Source of the DNA: Pseudocitrobacter vendiensis
GTDB lineage: Bacteria; Pseudomonadota; Gammaproteobacteria; Enterobacterales; Enterobacteriaceae
Length of the DNA stretch: 46,541 nucleotides
Assembly (NCBI RefSeq): GCF_943590815.1
Contig: NZ_CALSBS010000032.1
Coordinates: 1 to 46,541 of the forward strand
Direction of reading: 5' to 3'
The position numbers were made by a program, and so were the translations under genes. Positions 7,409 to 15,239 of this stretch are shown piece after piece (positions within the stretch are counted from its first letter, which is position 1; each line of letters begins with the position of its first letter). The notes under the pieces were generated by a model. It worked only from the letters and a program-made list of their open reading frames with translations. It was not told the origin of the DNA and searched no databases.

Positions 7409-9079
7409 ATGGACAATGGTTACGATGAGGATTACATATCTGGTCTGACTGATCGTGTTTTCTTAATCAAGAGACAACTTGAAGCTGGTAAAATGCATAT
7501 CGCTAGCCATCTTGTGGATGGATTTAAAGAAAGTTTCGATAAAATTAGGTTAAGGCCTGATGGAAAAGTTGACCCAACTACCGTTGATGGACGCATCAGA
7601 GCGATGGGTGCAGCAGTAAATCATTTTTTTGAACGTAATGAAATTAAGAAAAAGTACAATATAGTTGACTTTCAAGAAGCGTATTTTAAGATTCTATTCA
7701 GCAATTTCTATCAATTTTATGATGACTTTATTAAAAGTAAGGCTCAACCGTATCAAGTAGCTCATTTCATTTCTGAACAAAGTGATTTCGTAGATCATCT
7801 AGATCAGATTTTTCCAGAGTTGCTTTCTGATGTTAAGGAGTTTTGGGAGACAGCTTATGAAATTGGTGAAATTCATCTCCAAGATGGTGAACAGTTAAAA
7901 GCAAATTTTGCAGGTGATCTTTTTCCTGCATATACAGAAAATGCAGTATCTTGCACTGGTCTTTATATCGATACAATAATATTACCGTGCCCTATATTGA
8001 GAGTGGGGAAAATACATGGTGTTACTAATAAAAAACATTTTTGTTTCTTATTAATGAAACACGTTTTAACATGCATGACTTACAGAAATTTAGCATTGGA
8101 GGATATTGAACCTGCTATAGTACTAGTTCTTCCTGATAAACGTGATTTTAGTAGTGATGATAACGAGGGGCTGCATGAGCGCGCAACGCCTTTTGTTCTT
8201 GCCCATGCTCAATATCTATATGGCAGAAGTTTTGAGAGTAAGGATGAATTGTTTGATTTTAGTTTATCATTAACTGATGTTGATAAAGTTTTTAGAGAAT
8301 TAAAACGCCCTGAAAGATTAATTTTTGATACCGAGTGGGGACCCGGCGGACGAGCGCAACTAGAACGGCATTTAGCCGATCCTGAGAAAATGAAATCACC
8401 AGTTCATAATGGTAATCCAGGAATTGAGGTGATGTTCACATGCACTGGTCGCATGCCACAGGCACTTGCAGCAAGAATAAATGCTCAAGATTTTAGAAGT
8501 ACGCCATATATTAATGCAGAAACCTCTTGGCTTTATTACACTTGGTTGATGGAATATGAATCTCTTGACTTTAATATTGATAATGAAAATTTAAAAGAGT
8601 TACATATGGTCAATGCTTTATCCAAAGGGATGCAAGGCGGTTTTTCTTGGTTAGGAGATATCCCTTTGAATAACATCCTTGAAATAAGGCGTAACGGATT
8701 AATGCCGGAAATACGAAATATTCTATCAATCGGTATTTCTGAGGTAATTAGTGCATCTCCTCGTGATTATAATGCTTCTTCACAAAGGGTAATTGATAAT
8801 GTGGATAGGGCATTTATTCAACATCAACGTTTTCTTGAGAAAATCAGAAAAGAAAAACTAAGAATTTTAGGTGTGGAAGTTGCACCATTTATAGTTAATG
8901 GTGCTTTCGGTATTGCTTCTGCATTAATTAACAAACCTGAATTAGCCTTGGCTAGTTTTACACTTGGGACATTGGGTTTGCCAACTCTAAAAGATATTAG
9001 AACTAGTTTTAAAAATAGAGAGGAAAAACTAACCAATTATAAAAGAACAGCTACAGGCTTGATGTTTAGCAAAAAATAA
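7409..9079 (+). CDS. Large AT-rich cargo protein of unknown function
   Basis: A 556-residue protein I do not recognise. The N-terminal half is soluble and helical; the middle has a beta-rich stretch 'TGLYIDTIILPCPILRVGK'; residues from about 490 carry apolar segments ('VAPFIVNGAFGIASALI', 'LALASFTLGTLGLP') that may insert in or lean on the membrane, followed by a basic tail. The ATG at 7409 follows GAGGG at 7398-7402. Base composition is clearly more AT-rich than both the satellite core and the host genes, which indicates separate acquisition. It occupies the cargo slot after psu and cos, a known antiviral hotspot in P4-like satellites. A defence role is inference only. Confidence 0.8.
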   Translation: MDNGYDEDYISGLTDRVFLIKRQLEAGKMHIASHLVDGFKESFDKIRLRPDGKVDPTTVDGRIRAMGAAVNHFFERNEIKKKYNIVDFQEAYFKILFSNFYQFYDDFIKSKAQPYQVAHFISEQSDFVDHLDQIFPELLSDVKEFWETAYEIGEIHLQDGEQLKANFAGDLFPAYTENAVSCTGLYIDTIILPCPILRVGKIHGVTNKKHFCFLLMKHVLTCMTYRNLALEDIEPAIVLVLPDKRDFSSDDNEGLHERATPFVLAHAQYLYGRSFESKDELFDFSLSLTDVDKVFRELKRPERLIFDTEWGPGGRAQLERHLADPEKMKSPVHNGNPGIEVMFTCTGRMPQALAARINAQDFRSTPYINAETSWLYYTWLMEYESLDFNIDNENLKELHMVNALSKGMQGGFSWLGDIPLNNILEIRRNGLMPEIRNILSIGISEVISASPRDYNASSQRVIDNVDRAFIQHQRFLEKIRKEKLRILGVEVAPFIVNGAFGIASALINKPELALASFTLGTLGLPTLKDIRTSFKNREEKLTNYKRTATGLMFSKK

Positions 9080-9084
9080 AATGT

Positions 9085-9103
9085 GGGCCGTTTAAGGCCC
9101 TTT
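9085..9103. terminator. Bidirectional terminator between cargo and portal genes
   Basis: GGGCC at 9085-9089, loop GTTTAA, GGCCC at 9096-9100, then TTT. On the minus strand the same hairpin is followed by a T-rich stretch, so it could end both converging transcripts. Confidence 0.6.
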
Positions 9104-9106
9104 CAT

Positions 9107-10132
9107 TTAATCTAATAAGTATGGCCTAAATTTTATTACTTCTTCATTTAGCCATTCATTCAACTCTTCGCAACGTTTTTGGAGGGGGAGTAATTCATTA
9201 CGAACAAACACACGACTTGCTTTTTCCACATCGCCAAAACCACCAGTGTTGTTAGGTATGATACCCATCATCTGCGGTGGCACGCGGTGCGCTGCCATCA
9301 TGTCATCACGACTCACATTCTTGATATTCATAAACTCATCTTTTGCCGCCACCTCTGACAGCGGGATGATCTGGATGCCGTCCTTTTTACCATTGGGCGA
9401 GTACATAAAAAGATTGCGAAAGTTTCCCGGCCCTTTGGCACTTTTCATTGCCTTGCGGATGTTGTTCACGTCCTCCTGATTCTGCGCCGCGTCTGTCATG
9501 TACATGATGAAACCCGCATGACTACCGTTGATGTAATACTTCCGGCGGAACAGCGTTGCGGACTCGTTGAGCAAGGTTGACGGAATGGCAGAGAGATAAC
9601 CGGGCAGCCCGTAAATCTCCTGGTTAATATCCGGCTCCATCAGGTGAAAAATATTGCCTCTGGTGAACTCATAAGGCTGCGTCGTCAGGCTATAGTTCAC
9701 AAACCAGTAGGATTCTAGGTCAACACCGCGCCGGGTATACTTTGCCAGCGCTGGCTCCAGTGAGAGGACACCACCCAGCCGGTTAGTGCGCTTTTCCAGA
9801 TAGGCATTACCAAACACCAGATAATCCTGAACGAAACGGGTGAAAGACTGCTGGCTGAGCAGGCGATGCGGGATATAGGTACTGCTGAGAATGTCGCGCT
9901 TAACGGCAATTGGTGAACTGTGATGTACGGCTGCGCGGTAGGTACGTGCCAACCCTGCAAAACTCACCGGCGGCTCATACCAGCGATCCATTTGCACGCA
10001 TTCCACATAGTCCAGCAGTTCGCGCCGGTCCAGTACTGGAATGGGATCGCCAAAGGTGAAACATTCTGCAGAGGACTGCGGCTCTGCCGTTGCAGTAACC
10101 TCACGGTCAGAAATTTTGTCCTGATCATCCAT
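9107..10132 (-). CDS. Q: P2-type phage portal protein (gpQ)
   Basis: A 341-residue portal protein of the PBSX/P2 gpQ family (P2 Q has 344 residues). Diagnostic stretches: 'PVLDRRELLDYVECVQMDRW', 'YEPPVSFAGLARTYRAAVHH', 'ALAKYTRRG', 'LMEPDINQEIYGLPGYLSA', 'LNESATLFRRKYYINGSHAG' and 'GFGDVEKASRVFVRNELLPL'. Portals form the dodecameric DNA entry channel of the capsid. I place the start at 10132 (MDDQDKIS), because a late promoter predicted from the Ogr box would begin near 10182, downstream of the longer start at 10186. The gene looks complete at both ends, yet no other P2 structural gene is in the window, which is unusual for a P4-like element. Confidence 0.88.
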   Translation of the reverse strand: MDDQDKISDREVTATAEPQSSAECFTFGDPIPVLDRRELLDYVECVQMDRWYEPPVSFAGLARTYRAAVHHSSPIAVKRDILSSTYIPHRLLSQQSFTRFVQDYLVFGNAYLEKRTNRLGGVLSLEPALAKYTRRGVDLESYWFVNYSLTTQPYEFTRGNIFHLMEPDINQEIYGLPGYLSAIPSTLLNESATLFRRKYYINGSHAGFIMYMTDAAQNQEDVNNIRKAMKSAKGPGNFRNLFMYSPNGKKDGIQIIPLSEVAAKDEFMNIKNVSRDDMMAAHRVPPQMMGIIPNNTGGFGDVEKASRVFVRNELLPLQKRCEELNEWLNEEVIKFRPYLLD

Positions 10133-10227
10133 ATTCTTTATCGCTGTGAACAACTCTTGAGGGATCAGGTGTGTAATGAACAGCACAACGATATTTGCTT
10201 GACTGTTTGATTACTGCAGGCGGGCAT

Positions 10228-10245
10228 TGTGTCAAATTCGATACA
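10228..10245 (-). promoter_or_regulatory. Ogr/Delta box upstream of portal gene Q
   Basis: TGTGTCAAATTCGATACA fits TGT-N12-ACA. If centred at -55, transcription toward Q would start near 10182, 50 bases before the chosen start codon. In P2 a comparable box drives Q. This suggests the gene remains under late-gene control. No second box at -18 is visible. Confidence 0.6.
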
Positions 10246-10400
10246 ATTAATAGCGGTTCTGGTGATAGGTTCTGTTCGGGTTTGGATCCGTAAAGCGAAC
10301 ACAAACCAAAATATTTATGTAATCTGGTTATTAATCAAACAAAGTGATAGTAGTGAAATTTCTGTGGGGGCATAAAAAGGGGCATAAAAGAGAATGTTGT
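10246..10400. other. Candidate right attachment region of the satellite
   Basis: The prophage-like sequence ends here and host-like genes begin. Features seen are TGTTCG (10273-10278) inverted with CGAACA (10296-10301), and a tandem 12-bp repeat GGGGCATAAAAA / GGGGCATAAAAG at 10367-10390, which resembles arm-type sites near tyrosine integrase att sites. The left att site lies outside the window, so the core repeat cannot be identified. No tRNA gene is present here. Confidence 0.35.
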
Positions 10401-10465
10401 TTTTAATTATTAGTTAATACATATGGTTATTTGGTTTTTCTATTCCGGCCTTCGCCCCAATCCCC

Positions 10466-11404
10466 CTAATCCTCAAACACCACACTCCTGTGCCACTCCA
10501 GATTCTCCAGCGATCTCTCCGGAAACGGACTAATCCTCCCCGGCAAATTCAGCGCCTTATACGTTTCATAATCCAGACGATTGCTGACAATAACATCGCC
10601 CTGGTCAGCAAAAGAGATCCACCCACCATCAAACAACACATCAATATGCGCAGCCAACATGATCCCATTAAACGGATCCAGTCTCTCTGTAGATGTCGCA
10701 CAGTCAGTCCACGGCTTGATATGGCTGGCGCGAAGCAAAGGTTGAAATGCGAAATGAGTGACCGGGCAAGCAGGATAGAGATTCAGGCATCCAGAACGGA
10801 ACTGGCCCTGGCCCAGTCGGGCATTGATCAAACGTTGACGCGTTGTGGCATCCAGAGAGGCGTCTTTTTCTAAAAGCGCGATATCGCGCTGAATAATCGT
10901 AATCTTACTGGAGGGTTCAGGCATCTTATGCGCGCTAAATCCCAGCTCTTTCATTAACGCTTGTTGATGCTGCGCAGGAATAAATGCGCGGGCGACATCA
11001 AAGGCTAACGTATCGATAAACGAGGGATGCTGCTTCAGAAATGCAAAGCTGGCGTCATCGAAACCGCCAGCCACCTGAAATGCCTTAAGCTCAGTGTCTT
11101 TGGGTTCACGGATACTTTGTGAAGAGCAAAGTTCTGCATTTTTGAGCTGCCAAAAGCCATCATGTCGTAAACGCCAGAACGGCATATCGGTGGCATAGCC
11201 GCTACGTTCTGCCCCATAGCGCTTCAACAGCTCACGAAGGTTCGGCTTCACCTCGCTGGCATAATCAAACCAGCAGCCATGCCCTTTTTTGTACTACGAG
11301 AGGGCGTAAAGTACCAGCAGCGGCTTGTTTAACGTGATGTCATCGCCGTATTTCGCGGTTTTCATTGCCAGAACTTTTTGGCTGAGGTGCTGTGCTCCGG
11401 GCAT
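10466..11404 (-). pseudogene. HNH endonuclease gene interrupted by an amber codon
   Basis: Reading from an ATG at 11404, the frame runs 36 codons ('MPGAQHLSQKVLAMKTAKYG', ending '...LVLYALS'), meets TAG at 11294-11296, and continues in the same frame for 275 codons to 10466. The continuation carries the HNH signature near the C terminus: 'ASHIKPWTDC', 'DPFNGIMLAAHIDVLFDGGW' and 'VIVSN'. The family is a predicted DNA endonuclease, often linked to restriction. A single base change from a Gln or similar codon would explain the stop. An internal start near 11251 could still give a 261-residue protein containing the HNH domain, so residual activity is possible. It borders the satellite. Confidence 0.8.
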
Positions 11405-11461
11405 AGTCAAGTTACCTATTAACGTAATTATTCGCGATGATGCTCGCAAAACGCCCTATGT

Positions 11462-12466
11462 TCAACCCAGCATCGGCAGCCCCAACCCGCGTTTTACTTC
11501 CTCCAGCGTCGCCTGCGTCACTTCCCGCGCTCGCTCACTCCCTTCACGCAATATCGCCATCAGCGCGCCTTTATCCTGAATAAATGTGTTCCGCCGCTCG
11601 CGCATCGGCGCAATCAACTCCTGCAAACAGGTTTCCAGTTCGTTCTTGCAAACGCGATCGCCGAGCCCGCCCTGTTGATAGTGCGCTTTCATCGCCGCGA
11701 CTTTCGCCGGGTCTGGATGAAACGCATCCAGCCAGGTGAATACCACGTTGCCTTCCACGCACCCCGGGTCGTTCACCCGCAGATGATTGGGATCGGTATA
11801 CATGGCGCTAACGGCCTTGTGGATCGTTTCCTCGCTGGCAGAAAGGGTTAGCGTATTGCCCAGCGATTTGGACATCTTGGCGTTACCGTCGATGCCCGGC
11901 AGGCGGCTGGTCTGGCTAAGCATCGCCTGGCAATGGCGCAACACCGGGGTGCTCAGCAGGCTATTCATCTTGTGGACGATCTCATTGGTCTGCTCAATCA
12001 TTGGCAACTGATCATCGCCTACCGGCACCAGCCCAGCCTTAAAAGCGGTAATGTCCGCCGCCTGGCTAATGGGGTAGACCATAAATCCGACCGGCAACGA
12101 ACGGGCGAATCCTTTCTGGGCAATCTCATTTTTGACCGTCGGGTTACGCTCAACGCGCGCAACGGTGACAATGTTCATATACAGTACGGTCAGTTCCGAC
12201 AGCGCGGGCAGGGTGGATTGCAGGCAAATAGTGGTGAGGTGAGGGTCGATACCTGCGGCCAGATAGTCGGCCAGCACTTCAGGAATATTATCGTGAATTT
12301 TCTGCGGGTTACTGCCGTTATCCGTTAGCCCCTGAAGGTCGGCAATTAGCACGAACTGTTGATGGTCGTGCTGCAATGCCACGCGCTGGCGCAGCGAACC
12401 GACGTAATGGCCCAAATGCAGCGGGCCGGTTGGACGGTCACCGGTGAGGATCGTAGGTTTGTTCAT
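11462..12466 (-). CDS. trpS2: Second tryptophanyl-tRNA synthetase (TrpRS II)
   Basis: A 334-residue class I aminoacyl-tRNA synthetase with the HIGH-type motif 'HLGH' at 17-20 and 'KMSKS' at 197-201; 'GDRPTGPLHLGHYVGSLRQR' is the typical TrpRS start. It charges tRNA-Trp in the cytoplasm. It is divergent from the housekeeping E. coli TrpS, which begins differently and has 'KKMSKS' in another context. Divergent TrpRS copies in other bacteria give resistance to TrpRS inhibitors such as indolmycin or respond to Trp shortage. SD AAAGGAGC lies before the ATG but is paired in a hairpin. A leader peptide with two Trp codons precedes it. Confidence 0.88.
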   Translation of the reverse strand: MNKPTILTGDRPTGPLHLGHYVGSLRQRVALQHDHQQFVLIADLQGLTDNGSNPQKIHDNIPEVLADYLAAGIDPHLTTICLQSTLPALSELTVLYMNIVTVARVERNPTVKNEIAQKGFARSLPVGFMVYPISQAADITAFKAGLVPVGDDQLPMIEQTNEIVHKMNSLLSTPVLRHCQAMLSQTSRLPGIDGNAKMSKSLGNTLTLSASEETIHKAVSAMYTDPNHLRVNDPGCVEGNVVFTWLDAFHPDPAKVAAMKAHYQQGGLGDRVCKNELETCLQELIAPMRERRNTFIQDKGALMAILREGSERAREVTQATLEEVKRGLGLPMLG

Positions 12467-12474
12467 GTGAAGCT

Positions 12475-12580
12475 CCTTTGGCTTGATCAGCCGAAAGGCG
12501 CCCCTGAAATGCGATAGCCGCCTTTCGGCGGCTATAAAAAATGGGATGAGATTATCCGTGCCGCCTTTAGAAAGGCAGCC
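12475..12580 (-). promoter_or_regulatory. Competing hairpins of the trpS2 leader, SD-sequestering stem
   Basis: In mRNA order: segment 1, GGCTGCCTTT (12580-12571), overlaps the Trp codons; segment 2, AAAGGCGGC (12568-12560), pairs with it; segment 3, ATAGCCGCC (12535-12527), can pair with segment 2 instead; segment 4, GGCGGCTAT (12522-12514), pairs with 3. A U6 run lies at 12541-12536 between 2 and 3. A final stem pairs AGCC plus AAAGG of the trpS2 SD (12483-12475) with CCTTT-C-GGCT (12498-12489). This is the logic of a ribosome-mediated attenuator. Whether it works through termination or SD occlusion is unresolved. Confidence 0.6.
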
Positions 12581-12623
12581 ACCAACGAGTGTGACGTGAG
12601 GTGGAGATGACGGTACGGTTCAT
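12567..12623 (-). CDS. Trp-Trp leader peptide of trpS2
   Basis: An 18-residue ORF, MNRTVISTSRHTRWWLPF, with an AGGA Shine-Dalgarno 7 bases before its ATG. It has tandem TGG codons 4 codons before the stop, and the stop falls in the loop of the first hairpin. This is the layout of amino-acid operon leader peptides such as trpL. It ends 100 bases upstream of trpS2 on the same strand. Ribosome stalling at the Trp codons when charged tRNA-Trp is scarce would free segment 2 of the leader RNA. I know of no name for it. Confidence 0.75.
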   Translation of the reverse strand: MNRTVISTSRHTRWWLPF

Positions 12624-12823
12624 GGCTTCATCCTGTCACTATCCATCATGAAGGTCAATGTGTTGTATCTCTCCGATGCCATTCGTAGCCGCTGCATCAT
12701 CTTGCTGAGCCCTGAAGGGTAACCTTACTCAACAATACATAAGCCGCGATGAACTTGAGAAAAAGCGCCCTATCATAACCAGCATGATTGGATGGTTATC
12801 TGCTGCGTTTCAGGAACAAGCTG

Positions 12824-13183
12824 ATGAGAAAAGCACTGCGTAATACTCTCCGGGTTCCGATTCTGCTGGCCCTCGCGGTGGGCGTTTTATTCCTCCTGCT
12901 TCCCATTCAGGAGAGCGAATCGGCGACGGAGTGCCGTCGTAGCCTGACCCGGCAGGCAAAAAATCTGGTGCAGGAAGATTATCTGAAGAGCCGTTTTCCC
13001 TACTGGCAGATTGAAAAGAAAATGCTGGGCACGCTGACGCCCAACTTAAGCTTTGGCAAAGTGACGATTGAAGACGACGCTTACCACGTGCCGTTCACCG
13101 CCGTGGGGCCCGACGCCACGCTTGCGCGCGTCGGGATTATCGATTGTGAGCTTCAGGAGATTGATTACGCGTTCGCATCCTGA
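12824..13183 (+). CDS. Small membrane-anchored or exported protein, unknown
   Basis: A 119-residue protein with a basic start (MRKALRNTLR), one hydrophobic segment (about residues 11-26, 'VPILLALAVGVLFLLL'), then a soluble domain with two cysteines (Cys37 in 'TECRRSL', Cys109 in 'IIDCELQ') that could form a disulphide in the periplasm. I recognise no family. The ATG at 12824 is preceded by a weak AGGAAC. A TTG at 12788 would add residues before the hydrophobic segment. The 3' end overlaps convergent yjiR by 19 bases. Confidence 0.65.
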   Translation: MRKALRNTLRVPILLALAVGVLFLLLPIQESESATECRRSLTRQAKNLVQEDYLKSRFPYWQIEKKMLGTLTPNLSFGKVTIEDDAYHVPFTAVGPDATLARVGIIDCELQEIDYAFAS

Positions 13184-14592
13184 TCCATCGCCCGATGCAC
13201 GGCTTCACCGAGTTGTTCCATCACCTGCCGATGCTTCTCGGTGGTGGGCAGTGCGCAGTTGATGCGCAGACAGTTGCGGTATTTCCCCGATGCGGAAAAC
13301 AGCGAACCCGGCGCCACCTGAATCTTCAGGCGGCACAGCTGTTTGGCGACGCACACCATATCCACCACTTCCGGTAGCTCCACCCACAGCATATAGCCGC
13401 CGAGCGGGCGGGTAACGCATATGCCACAGGGAAAATACTGACGCAGCCAGCAGGTGTAGGTTTCCATATTGTTCTGATAAATCTGCCGCATGCGCCGGAC
13501 GTGGCGGTGATAGTGCCCCTCGCGCACAAAGGTGGCTACCGCAAGCTGTGTGGCGGGTGGGGTGGTGCCGCTTGATGCGTATTTCATGTGCATCACTCGG
13601 TCACGATAGCGGCCCGGCACAATCCAGCCAACCCGCAAACCCGGCGCCACGGTTTTGGTAAATGAGCTGCATAGCACCACGCGGCCATCAATATCGAACG
13701 AATGAATGGTGCGCGGGCGCGGGTACTCCATTGCCAGTTCACCGTAAATATCATCTTCAAAAATCACAATATCGTGGCGCTGCGCCAGCGCCAGCACCGC
13801 GCGTTTACGCGCCTCCGGCATGATAAATCCAAGCGGGTTATTGCAGTTGGGTACCAGAATCACGCCCTTGATCGGCCACTGTTCCAGCGCCAGTTCCAGC
13901 GCTTCGATGCTGATACCACTTTCGGGATCGGTCGGGATTTCAATCGCTTTAATGCCAAAGCCGCGTAGCAACTGCATAGTGCCGTAAAAGGTCGGCGATT
14001 CCACGGCGACGATATCGCCAGGTTTACACACCGCCAGCAGGGCAATCGACAGCCCGCTGTGACACCCGCTGGTAATGACCACATCGTCGGCGTTCACGAT
14101 TGACCCGCCATCCAGCATCAGGCGAGCCACCTGTTCGCGTAGCTCGCGTCGCCCGGCCAACTCATCGTAGCTCAGAATTTCCGTCGGATGGTGCTGCACC
14201 ACGCGGCTCATCTCGCGCCACAGCGGTTTCAGGCTGGGCTGGGTGACATCCGGCGAGCCGCCGCCAAAGAGAATAACCTCTTTATCGCGACGCGCATCGA
14301 GCATCTCCAGCACCTGATCCCACTGGGTAACCTCTACCGGGCGCTGCACCGGGCGGCTCATCGCCGGCACCGGGGGCTGCGCTTTACGCGACGCCACGAA
14401 ATAGCCCGAGCGCGGCTGTGGCGTGATAAGCCGCAGCGTTTCCAGCGTCTGGTACGCCTGCTGAACGGTGCTGATGCTGACGCCGTGTTCCTGACTCAAC
14501 GTACGCACCGAGGGCAGCTTTTCGCCTGCGCGATACAGCCCCTGTTCAATACGTTCCGCCAGAAGATTCGCCAGATGTTGATAACGCGTCAT
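13165..14592 (-). CDS. yjiR: YjiR, MocR-type GntR/aminotransferase regulator
   Basis: A 475-residue fusion. Residues 1-70 form a GntR winged helix ('MTRYQHLANLLAERIEQGLY', 'LPSVRTLSQEHGVSISTVQQ'). The rest is a fold-type I PLP aminotransferase-like domain with 'VPNCNNPLGF' and the PLP lysine in 'SSFTKTVAPGLRVGW'. MocR proteins sense PLP or an amino compound and control neighbouring genes. E. coli YjiR has about 470 residues and the same start. It is divergent from yjiS as in K-12. Confidence 0.93.
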   Translation of the reverse strand: MTRYQHLANLLAERIEQGLYRAGEKLPSVRTLSQEHGVSISTVQQAYQTLETLRLITPQPRSGYFVASRKAQPPVPAMSRPVQRPVEVTQWDQVLEMLDARRDKEVILFGGGSPDVTQPSLKPLWREMSRVVQHHPTEILSYDELAGRRELREQVARLMLDGGSIVNADDVVITSGCHSGLSIALLAVCKPGDIVAVESPTFYGTMQLLRGFGIKAIEIPTDPESGISIEALELALEQWPIKGVILVPNCNNPLGFIMPEARKRAVLALAQRHDIVIFEDDIYGELAMEYPRPRTIHSFDIDGRVVLCSSFTKTVAPGLRVGWIVPGRYRDRVMHMKYASSGTTPPATQLAVATFVREGHYHRHVRRMRQIYQNNMETYTCWLRQYFPCGICVTRPLGGYMLWVELPEVVDMVCVAKQLCRLKIQVAPGSLFSASGKYRNCLRINCALPTTEKHRQVMEQLGEAVHRAMDQDANA

Positions 14593-14769
14593 GCTGTATT
14601 CCTCGGAGCCGCCATACAGATCGCAGGACCAGTACAGATGAAGATGAAAACTGCCGTGCAGATCTCTTTTTAGACCATCTGTATGTTAAAGAAAAGTTAT
14701 TTGTGAATCTGTATTGCTTAGGTGCTTTTTGGCGAAGATAAAGCCTCTGGCAACGCGTGGAGGTGCGAT

Positions 14770-14934
14770 ATGGAATTTTACGAAAACCGTTCGAAAAGGC
14801 CGTTTATCGGGCTGGTGTGGCTGTGGCAGGCGCTGCGAAAATGGTACGACCGCGAGCGCACACGCCGCGTCCTTGACCGGATGACCGATGCGCAACTGAA
14901 AGATGTCGGGCTGAGCAGGGATGATTATCGGTGA
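14770..14934 (+). CDS. yjiS: YjiS, DUF1127 small protein
   Basis: A 54-residue basic protein with the DUF1127 pattern: 'LVWLWQALRKWYDRERTRRV' followed by 'LDRMTDAQLKDVGLSRDDY'. Same size as E. coli YjiS. Other DUF1127 proteins include small Arg-rich RNA-binding regulators; the role of YjiS is not established. GGAGGTG lies upstream of the ATG. The frame is open to 14722 but that extension is not conserved. Confidence 0.85.
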   Translation: MEFYENRSKRPFIGLVWLWQALRKWYDRERTRRVLDRMTDAQLKDVGLSRDDYR

Positions 14935-14940
14935 GGATAT

Positions 14941-15126
14941 CACCCCTCACCCCGGCCCTCTCCCGCAGGGAGAGGGAGAAAACCAGCTCAGTTCTGTAAG
15001 ACACGCACAATCCAGCCCCTCTCCCTGAGGGAGAGGGTCAGGGAGAGGGAGAAAACCAGCTCAGTTCTGTAAGACACGCACAATCCATCCCCTCTCCCTT
15101 GAGGGAGAGGGTCAGGGTGAGGGGGA
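14941..15126. repeat. Tandem palindromic repeats (CTCTCCC/GGGAGAG family)
   Basis: The 305-base space between yjiS and the marR-type gene is filled by three CTCTCCC...GGGAGAGGG hairpins. A unit of about 75 bp beginning GAGGGAGAAAACCAGCTCAG and containing TTCTGTAAGACACGCACAAT is repeated from about 14971 and 15046 with very few differences. The same palindrome family recurs at 27405, 29848, 32233 and 46510. No coding sequence is seen. Confidence 0.8.
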
Positions 15127-15185
15127 ACATCCCGCACTACCCCCCTATTTTTCACATTCAATGCTATCCATCCCGCCGTTTCTTG

Positions 15186-15205
15186 ATACTTACCGTGATA
15201 AGTAT
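15186..15205. promoter_or_regulatory. Candidate MarR operator, ATACTTA-N6-TAAGTAT
   Basis: A perfect 7-bp inverted repeat with 6-bp spacer, 35 bases upstream of the marR-type ATG. Size and symmetry fit a MarR dimer site, so autoregulation of the efflux operon is likely but inferred. Confidence 0.55.
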
Positions 15206-15239
15206 TATCTTCCTCAAGGTAATCACTGAGGAGTTCGCC

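Noticed and set aside
1..10400. Element as a complete P2-like prophage
   Set aside because: Only the portal gene is P2-type; alpha, sid, delta and psu-like order and the absence of tail, capsid and terminase genes identify a P4-type satellite.
12514..12541. Plus-strand terminator ATAGCCGCC-TTTC-GGCGGCTAT followed by A6
   Set aside because: On the plus strand it is followed by A's, not T's, and no plus-strand gene ends there; it belongs to the minus-strand trpS2 leader.
14941..15126. 75-bp tandem repeat as a CRISPR array
   Set aside because: Only two copies, the spacer is itself repeated, and the palindrome family is scattered elsewhere.
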